Below, piece by piece: positions 13,294 through 17,612 of a stretch of 17,612 bases of DNA (the first letter of the stretch is position 1; every line of letters starts with the position of its first letter). This stretch comes from CAZUSO01 sp964622775. GTDB taxonomy: Bacteria > Bacteroidota > Bacteroidia > Chitinophagales > Chitinophagaceae. The translations under genes and the position numbers were made by a program. Below the pieces are notes generated by a model. It worked only from the letters and a program-made list of their open reading frames with translations. It did not search any database and was not told the origin of the DNA. The stretch spans positions 1 to 17,612 of the forward strand of contig CAZUSO010000060.1 of the NCBI GenBank assembly GCA_964622775.1, read 5' to 3'.

Positions 13294-15354
13294 ATGAAAC
13301 AAATTTTTCTCCTCCTCATTTTTCTGCCTGCGGCTCTCTACGCGCAGGTAGGCATCAACACCGCCACGCCGGATCCCAATGCTGCCCTTGATATACAATC
13401 GGGCGATAAAGGCATGCTCATACCCCGAACCTCCACCGCAGGCCGGCTTGCCATTGCCACCAATGCCAAAGGCATGATGGTATATGACACCACCACCAAC
13501 AGCTTCTGGTACCACACCGGCGCAGACTGGACGGAGATAGCTGCTACGGACAAGGCCTGGAGCACCGGCGGCAACGCAGGCACCACGGCAGCCGACTTTA
13601 TAGGCACTACCGATGCGCAGCCCCTGCGCTTTAAGGTAAACGGCGGCGCTGCGGGCATTATAGACTCCGCCGCACGCAATACCGCCATAGGGCATGGCGC
13701 CCTGCGCGACAATACCACCGGCAACAACAATACGGCAACCGGCAGATTTGCGCTGGGTGCCAATACCACCGGCATCTTCAACACTGCCACAGGAAGCGGG
13801 GCGCTTGGAAGCAACACTACCGGCAATAGCAATACGGCAAACGGCGCGGAAGCGCTTGTTTCCAATACCACGGGCATTAATAATACGGCTACCGGCAGAA
13901 ATGCCCTTCATGAAAACACTACCGGCGGCAACAATACCGCTTACGGCAATACCTCGCTCAACTCCAATACTGCGGGCAACTCCAATACCGCCCTGGGAGT
14001 GAGCGCGCTCGGCTTGAATACCACCGGCAATGCCAACACCGCTGTGGGTATAAACGCGTTAAGAAACAACGATGCCGACTTCAATGTAGCCGTGGGTGAC
14101 TCCGCTTTGTTGAATAACACTACCGGTACGCCGAATACGGCAATCGGCAGTAAGGCTTTATTTTCCAATACTACAGGCAACCAGAATGTAGCTGTAGGAA
14201 ACGCTGCTCTGTTCAGTAATAGCGTATGTTCTTTTAATACAGCCATAGGCGATTCTGCTTTGTTTAATAATATCGGTAGCGTATCCATTTTTTTTATAAA
14301 TAGTAATAATACAGCAGTCGGCAGCAAGGCTTTATTTTCAAATACAGAAGGTCATGATAATACCGCTACCGGCTTTCAGGCGCTTCAAAACAATACTACC
14401 GGCAGTTTCAACACAGCTAACGGACAAAGTGCGCTTAGAAACAACACTACCGGCGGCGACAACACAGCTAACGGACAAAGTGCGCTTCAAAACAATACTA
14501 CCGGCAGTTTCAACACAGCTAACGGAAATGATGCGCTTAGAGACAATACTACCGGCAATAACAACACTGCTAACGGAGAGGAGGCACTTGCTTTCAACAC
14601 TACCGGCAACTCCAACTCAGCTAACGGTAGACTTGCACTTTTCGACAACACTACCGGCAGTTTCAACACGGCAAGCGGCAGCGGAGCGCTGGGCTCCAAT
14701 ACCACCGGAAATAATAATACCGCCACGGGAATCGGAGCGCTTGCAAACAACAATACCGGCAGCAGCAACACTGCTACAGGACCCGATGCGCTTTTCGCCA
14801 ACATTACGGGCAGCAATAATACGGCATTAGGTAGTGGTGCCTTTATCACAGGCAGCGCATTTTCCAACAGCACGGCTATCGGAGCCAATACATCCATCAC
14901 TGCTTCCAATCAAATCCGCCTTGGTAACAGCGCCGTTACCTCCATCGGCGGCTTTGCTGGCTTCAGCAATATCAGCGATGCCCGCGTTAAAAAAGACATA
15001 CAGCAAAATGTACCCGGGCTGGTTTTTATCAGCAAGCTACGCCCGGTAACCTACCACCTCGATATGGATGCCATAGCCCGCCTCAGCCATACGCCCGACA
15101 GTCTGCGCTTAAAAGATGCAGAGCAACTGAAAAGCGCAGAGCTGCAGACCGGCTTCATAGCCCAGGAAGTGGAGCAGGCGGCTAAAGAATCAGGCTTCGA
15201 TTTCAGCGGCGTGGACAGGCCCAAAAACGATGAAGATTACTACGGGCTGCGCTATGCCGATTTTGTAGTACCGTTAGTAAAAGCCGTGCAGGAGCAGCAG
15301 CAAATGATAGAGGCGCTGAAAAAGGAAATAGAAGCGCTGAAGAAAAAGCAGTAA
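13294..15354 (+). CDS. Secreted tail-fibre-like repeat protein with S74 intramolecular chaperone
   Basis: 686 residues. Signal peptide about 1-17 (cut after LYA). Residues 18-128 form an N-terminal module (GINTATPDPNAALDIQSG, GMLIPRTST) common in secreted Bacteroidota proteins. Residues about 129-535 hold 24 tandem repeats, mostly 17 residues, of the form NTAxGxxALxxNTTGxx. They resemble YadA-like head repeats and should form a trimeric beta-structure. From S561 there is an S74 endosialidase-type chaperone: SDARVKKDI with S561 and K566 as the expected self-cleavage pair, then TGFIAQEVEQA and LVKAVQEQQQ, ending in a coiled coil (about 662-686). It probably folds as a trimer, then releases the chaperone by cutting before or at S561-D562. 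It could be a surface adhesin; no prophage genes are nearby. The gene sits behind shared element B. Confidence 0.88.
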   Translation: MKQIFLLLIFLPAALYAQVGINTATPDPNAALDIQSGDKGMLIPRTSTAGRLAIATNAKGMMVYDTTTNSFWYHTGADWTEIAATDKAWSTGGNAGTTAADFIGTTDAQPLRFKVNGGAAGIIDSAARNTAIGHGALRDNTTGNNNTATGRFALGANTTGIFNTATGSGALGSNTTGNSNTANGAEALVSNTTGINNTATGRNALHENTTGGNNTAYGNTSLNSNTAGNSNTALGVSALGLNTTGNANTAVGINALRNNDADFNVAVGDSALLNNTTGTPNTAIGSKALFSNTTGNQNVAVGNAALFSNSVCSFNTAIGDSALFNNIGSVSIFFINSNNTAVGSKALFSNTEGHDNTATGFQALQNNTTGSFNTANGQSALRNNTTGGDNTANGQSALQNNTTGSFNTANGNDALRDNTTGNNNTANGEEALAFNTTGNSNSANGRLALFDNTTGSFNTASGSGALGSNTTGNNNTATGIGALANNNTGSSNTATGPDALFANITGSNNTALGSGAFITGSAFSNSTAIGANTSITASNQIRLGNSAVTSIGGFAGFSNISDARVKKDIQQNVPGLVFISKLRPVTYHLDMDAIARLSHTPDSLRLKDAEQLKSAELQTGFIAQEVEQAAKESGFDFSGVDRPKNDEDYYGLRYADFVVPLVKAVQEQQQMIEALKKEIEALKKKQ
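13678..14898 (+). repeat. 51-bp coding repeats (24 units) within the tail-fibre gene
   Basis: The 17-residue repeat is mirrored at DNA level with a 51-base period. Units at 14410-14436 and 14461-14487 share 27 identical bases. Units 8-13 (about 14060-14350) are more diverged and A+T-rich, and unit 12 carries a 7-residue insertion (IGSVSIFFINSN region). Confidence 0.85.
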
Positions 15355-15448
15355 CTTTTTAAATTCAAAAATCAAAAATGAACGGTTGCTTGTGTTATTC
15401 CTGTTAGCATATAACAGAAGCATTCTTACAAATAAAATTTACCAAATA

Positions 15449-16210
15449 ATGAATAATGATACAGTTTTGTGCTCAAAGTCTGATATTGTTGTGGCACTCA
15501 CCAATTTGAAAAATTCTGAATTTATCCATGTCGTTAATAATATTAAATCAGGCTCTTTTATTAGAGATGAATCCTCAAAGGATTATTATGACAGATTGGT
15601 GTATACCAAGGAATTAAGACGATTTGTATATAATCCGGCTATCCTGAATATTATCTTTTCAGATGGTGCCATTAAAAAATTATTTTTTAGAACATTTGGT
15701 TATAAAGGACAGCTTGATTTTACCATATATCCAAATTGCTGGTTGAGAGATTTACCTCTTTTAGATTTGGGTAAAGGCGTTTATTTAGGCGATGGCATCT
15801 TGTTAGGCACTAATCAGGTCAGTACTGATCAGAAAACTATCAAAGCAGGTAGTATAACTATTGGTCAGCAAAGCATTTTTGACCAGAAATGTTCATTGGG
15901 ATATAGTTCTCAGGTAGGCGAGGATTGCTTAATCGGATTTCAGGTATCCATTGGAATGAAATGTAAAATTGGAAACAAGGTCAAGCTGGGTCCTTTAACA
16001 GCAATAGGACATGGAGTAATTATAGGAGACAAGGTAGAAGTAGGCAGCGGCAGCCTGATAGGTAGCTTTGCTTCAATCGAAAATGGCGTAGCTATACCCG
16101 AATTTTCACGGATACCCAGTTTTAGTCATGTGACAAGACAAGGCATTTATAATAGAAGACAACGTGCTGCAGAACCGACACCTGGCGGGCGGCTTCATAT
16201 CCGACATTAA
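15449..16210 (+). CDS. Left-handed beta-helix (hexapeptide) transferase-like protein
   Basis: 253 residues with no signal peptide, so cytoplasmic. Residues about 105-218 form a left-handed beta-helix of hexapeptide repeats (LGKGVYLGDGILLG, ITIGQQ, VGEDCLIG, CKIGNKVKLG, AIGHGVIIGDKVEVGSGSLIG), as in acetyl/acyltransferases. H188 in AIGHGV could be the catalytic base, which is an inference. Residues 1-100 are helical and unrecognised. Most relatives acetylate sugars or other small acceptors; the substrate here cannot be told. The ATG at 15449 is preferred to an in-frame start at 15386 that adds an unrelated hydrophobic stretch. The gene is visibly more A+T-rich than both neighbours and separates two genes whose types often occur together, suggesting a separate origin. 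Confidence 0.75.
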   Translation: MNNDTVLCSKSDIVVALTNLKNSEFIHVVNNIKSGSFIRDESSKDYYDRLVYTKELRRFVYNPAILNIIFSDGAIKKLFFRTFGYKGQLDFTIYPNCWLRDLPLLDLGKGVYLGDGILLGTNQVSTDQKTIKAGSITIGQQSIFDQKCSLGYSSQVGEDCLIGFQVSIGMKCKIGNKVKLGPLTAIGHGVIIGDKVEVGSGSLIGSFASIENGVAIPEFSRIPSFSHVTRQGIYNRRQRAAEPTPGGRLHIRH

Positions 16211-16229
16211 AAACTATAAATAATTTACG

Positions 16230-17492
16230 ATGAAAAAGCTCATATCCTGCATGATTATCTGCCAGTCGTTTTTTGGCGCACAGGCGCAGCTATCTATCAG
16301 TACAGGCAGCAGCCTTACCATTAAAGGCGGCACGTCTTTTGCTTTCGACAGCTTAGTCCTCACACCGGCGGCAGACTATACGCTGGGCGGTACTACGGTG
16401 CAGAAGTCGTCCGTTCCCATCGTGGCGCCCGCAGGGCAAAGCATAGAGCAGGTATATGTCATCAGCCCGGCCATGAGCGGCTATACCGGTACGGTGGATA
16501 TGCTTTACGATGACGCCGGGCTCAACGGCAATACGGCAAGCCTGCTGCAGTTTGCCGTCAATCCCAATGTGTCCGGAAACAACGGTTTTGTTACCACTAC
16601 AGGCGGCTCGGTCAATACCGCTGAGCATACGATTACGGAAAGCTTCAGCAATGAAACATTCGGGCAGATTACCGCCGTAAACAGCGGCGTTCCCTTGCCT
16701 GTGATGATCACCAGCTTCCGCGCTATACTGTTTCCTCCTTTCGTCAGGCTGGAATGGATCGTGAATGAAAACCAGCAGTACGATTATTTTGAAGTGGAAA
16801 TGAGCAAAGACGCTCTTGCCTGGAGCAAAATCGGGTTAGTGGCGGCACGATCTTCATCTGGCGGAGTCACCTACAGGTTCGATGACCCCGACATGGATTT
16901 TACGGTAAAATTTTACCGTATCCGCCTGCTCCGCAAAGACGGCGTTGGCGCTTATTCGCAGGTAGAAAAAGTAGCTCAGGAAAAAAATAATCCGGGGAAT
17001 GTCGTGGTCAGCAATGAGGGTGGACATGTTCATATCTCATTTCCCGGCGCGGCGCCGGAGGCCTTAGCCATAAGAGATATGCTCGGGAGATTAGTCTGGC
17101 AGGCTCCTGCCGGGCAGCAGGAATACGATATCAGTAACCTCGTTCCCGGCGCTTATGTAGCGGTGTATATCCGCTACGGACGGCAGGAAGCGGTAAAATT
17201 TTGTGGTGCCGTAGCCAGGCCGTTCGGGTTAACAGGGGCATCAAAACCACCTGGATATGTTGAAATTTTTCACTTCAATCTTCAGGATGTCAGCGTATCC
17301 CGAAGTGAGGATAAAGTGGATTTGAAATCCAATTTATCTGTAGTTCGACATGCCCTTCGGAACATGTCAGGCTGCGGAGACGTTCCTTGCGGTGCTGCTC
17401 AATATAACTATTTTTCAAACGGGTTGATAATTTTCAAACCAGCTATATTTTTGAAATCGTCAGTATTGCGGGTAATCAATTCAAGATTGTAA
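16230..17492 (+). CDS. Secreted protein with T9SS type A sorting domain and aberrant C-terminal extension
   Basis: 420 codons. Signal peptide about 1-19 (cut after GAQA). Residues 20-150 form a beta-rich domain (LSISTGSSLTIKGGTSFAFD) often seen in short surface proteins of this phylum. Residues about 157-250 look like a fibronectin-like module (LPVMITSFRA, FVRLEWIVNENQQYDYFEVE, KFYRIRLL). The T9SS type A sorting domain spans about 258-324 (IRDMLGRLVWQ, YDISNLVPGAYVAVY, GRQEAVKF). Such domains normally end the protein within a few residues of the last strand. Here 96 more codons follow (from 17202, CGAVARPFG), basic and without similarity that I recognise, running into DNA antisense to a vapC fragment. 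I think the native 3' end is lost and the extension is accidental. It starts 19 bases after the hexapeptide gene. Confidence 0.8.
   Translation: MKKLISCMIICQSFFGAQAQLSISTGSSLTIKGGTSFAFDSLVLTPAADYTLGGTTVQKSSVPIVAPAGQSIEQVYVISPAMSGYTGTVDMLYDDAGLNGNTASLLQFAVNPNVSGNNGFVTTTGGSVNTAEHTITESFSNETFGQITAVNSGVPLPVMITSFRAILFPPFVRLEWIVNENQQYDYFEVEMSKDALAWSKIGLVAARSSSGGVTYRFDDPDMDFTVKFYRIRLLRKDGVGAYSQVEKVAQEKNNPGNVVVSNEGGHVHISFPGAAPEALAIRDMLGRLVWQAPAGQQEYDISNLVPGAYVAVYIRYGRQEAVKFCGAVARPFGLTGASKPPGYVEIFHFNLQDVSVSRSEDKVDLKSNLSVVRHALRNMSGCGDVPCGAAQYNYFSNGLIIFKPAIFLKSSVLRVINSRL
17310..17338. repeat. 29-base imperfect palindrome
   Basis: Arms GATAAAGTGGATTT (17310-17323) and AAATCCAATTTATC (17325-17338) pair over 14 bp with one mismatch around a single base. 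It lies in the foreign-looking DNA between the sorting domain and the vapC fragment. It resembles the GGATTTxAAATCC-type dispersed intergenic hairpins of this phylum. Confidence 0.6.
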
Positions 17493-17612
17493 ACAAAAGC
17501 CGTTGCTGCTATGATGGCGTCGGGCAGTTTTATTTTATATGCTTTGCGCAGCTCGGCTGTTTTTCTCAAGTTTGACACTATTTTAATATAAGGTATTGAT
17601 ATTCAGCGATAG
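17408..17612 (-). pseudogene. VapC-family PIN-domain toxin, C-terminal part, with in-frame stop at the edge
   Basis: The minus strand encodes 64 residues ending at TAG (17408-17410) that match the C-terminal half of VapC ribonuclease toxins: LRKTAELRKAYKIKLPDAII, AATAFVYNLELITRN and TDDFKNIAGLKIINPFEK. The Asp in KLPDAII and the Asp pair in TRNTDDF are the PIN metal-binding positions. A full toxin has about 125-140 residues, so the first half would lie beyond the window. However, TGA at 17603-17605 is in frame. Removing one base near 17596-17599 would join the fragment to an LSLNI-reading frame, so a frameshift is likely. No antitoxin gene can be seen. A GTG at codon 9 could give a 56-residue product, which would be inactive. 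Confidence 0.7.

Noticed and set aside
13222..13911. Long open frames antisense to the tail-fibre repeats (also 13338-13877 and 14487-14909)
   Set aside because: Their repetitive translations simply mirror the 51-base coding repeat on the opposite strand; the sense frame has a signal peptide and the S74 domain.
13678..14898. CRISPR-like array
   Set aside because: The period is a constant 51 bases, the frame stays open throughout, and the variable parts are short codon changes, not spacers.
13294..15354. Prophage tail-fibre gene
   Set aside because: It has a signal peptide, and neighbouring genes are signalling and T9SS genes with no phage structural or lysis genes.

Overview
The window is chromosomal DNA from a member of the Bacteroidota, probably near the Chitinophagaceae/Sphingobacteriia (an inference from gene content). 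The evidence is two secreted proteins with type IX secretion (T9SS) sorting domains (one CHU_C/type B, one type A), a Reg_prop/Y_Y_Y sensor kinase, promoters of the TAnnTTTG (-7) type, an almost complete lack of Shine-Dalgarno (SD) sequences, and the gene order rpsU-xerC-hpf. I see no rRNA, tRNA, CRISPR array or intact insertion sequence.

Left part (1-5281), housekeeping. A YkuK-type RNase H-like gene on + converges on a minus-strand group rpsU (bS21) > xerC > hpf, ending in a good intrinsic terminator. rpsU has a textbook Bacteroidota promoter and, unusually, a near-perfect SD (AAGGAGGT). This fits the known model in which bS21 controls its own synthesis by masking the anti-SD. A hairpin plus U-tract separates rpsU from xerC. 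Next comes a minus-strand operon plsC > DUF2520 Rossmann protein > pyrF, driven by a promoter so close to plsC that the mRNA should be almost leaderless.

Middle (5282-8912). A roughly 700-base gene-free stretch is followed by a secreted GEVED/GCDS-repeat/CHU_C protein, then a second tyrosine recombinase (XerD type) and a candidate terminator.

Right part (8913-17612), an accessory surface/signalling cassette, all on +. It holds a large membrane sensor histidine kinase, its probable NarL/LuxR-type response regulator, a secreted tail-fibre-like protein with 24 repeats of 17 residues and a self-cleaving S74 chaperone, an A+T-rich left-handed beta-helix (hexapeptide) transferase, and a T9SS type A protein. 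The strongest unexplained signal is a 21-base exact match (core TTCACCTTTTAGGGGGA) upstream of both the response regulator and the tail-fibre gene. In each case it lies exactly 23 bases before a -7-like box. It looks like an operator for a self-regulating response regulator whose target is the neighbouring surface protein. The cassette's right end looks damaged: the T9SS sorting domain is followed by about 96 unrelated codons, and on the opposite strand lies the C-terminal part of a VapC (PIN) toxin with an in-frame stop at the window edge.
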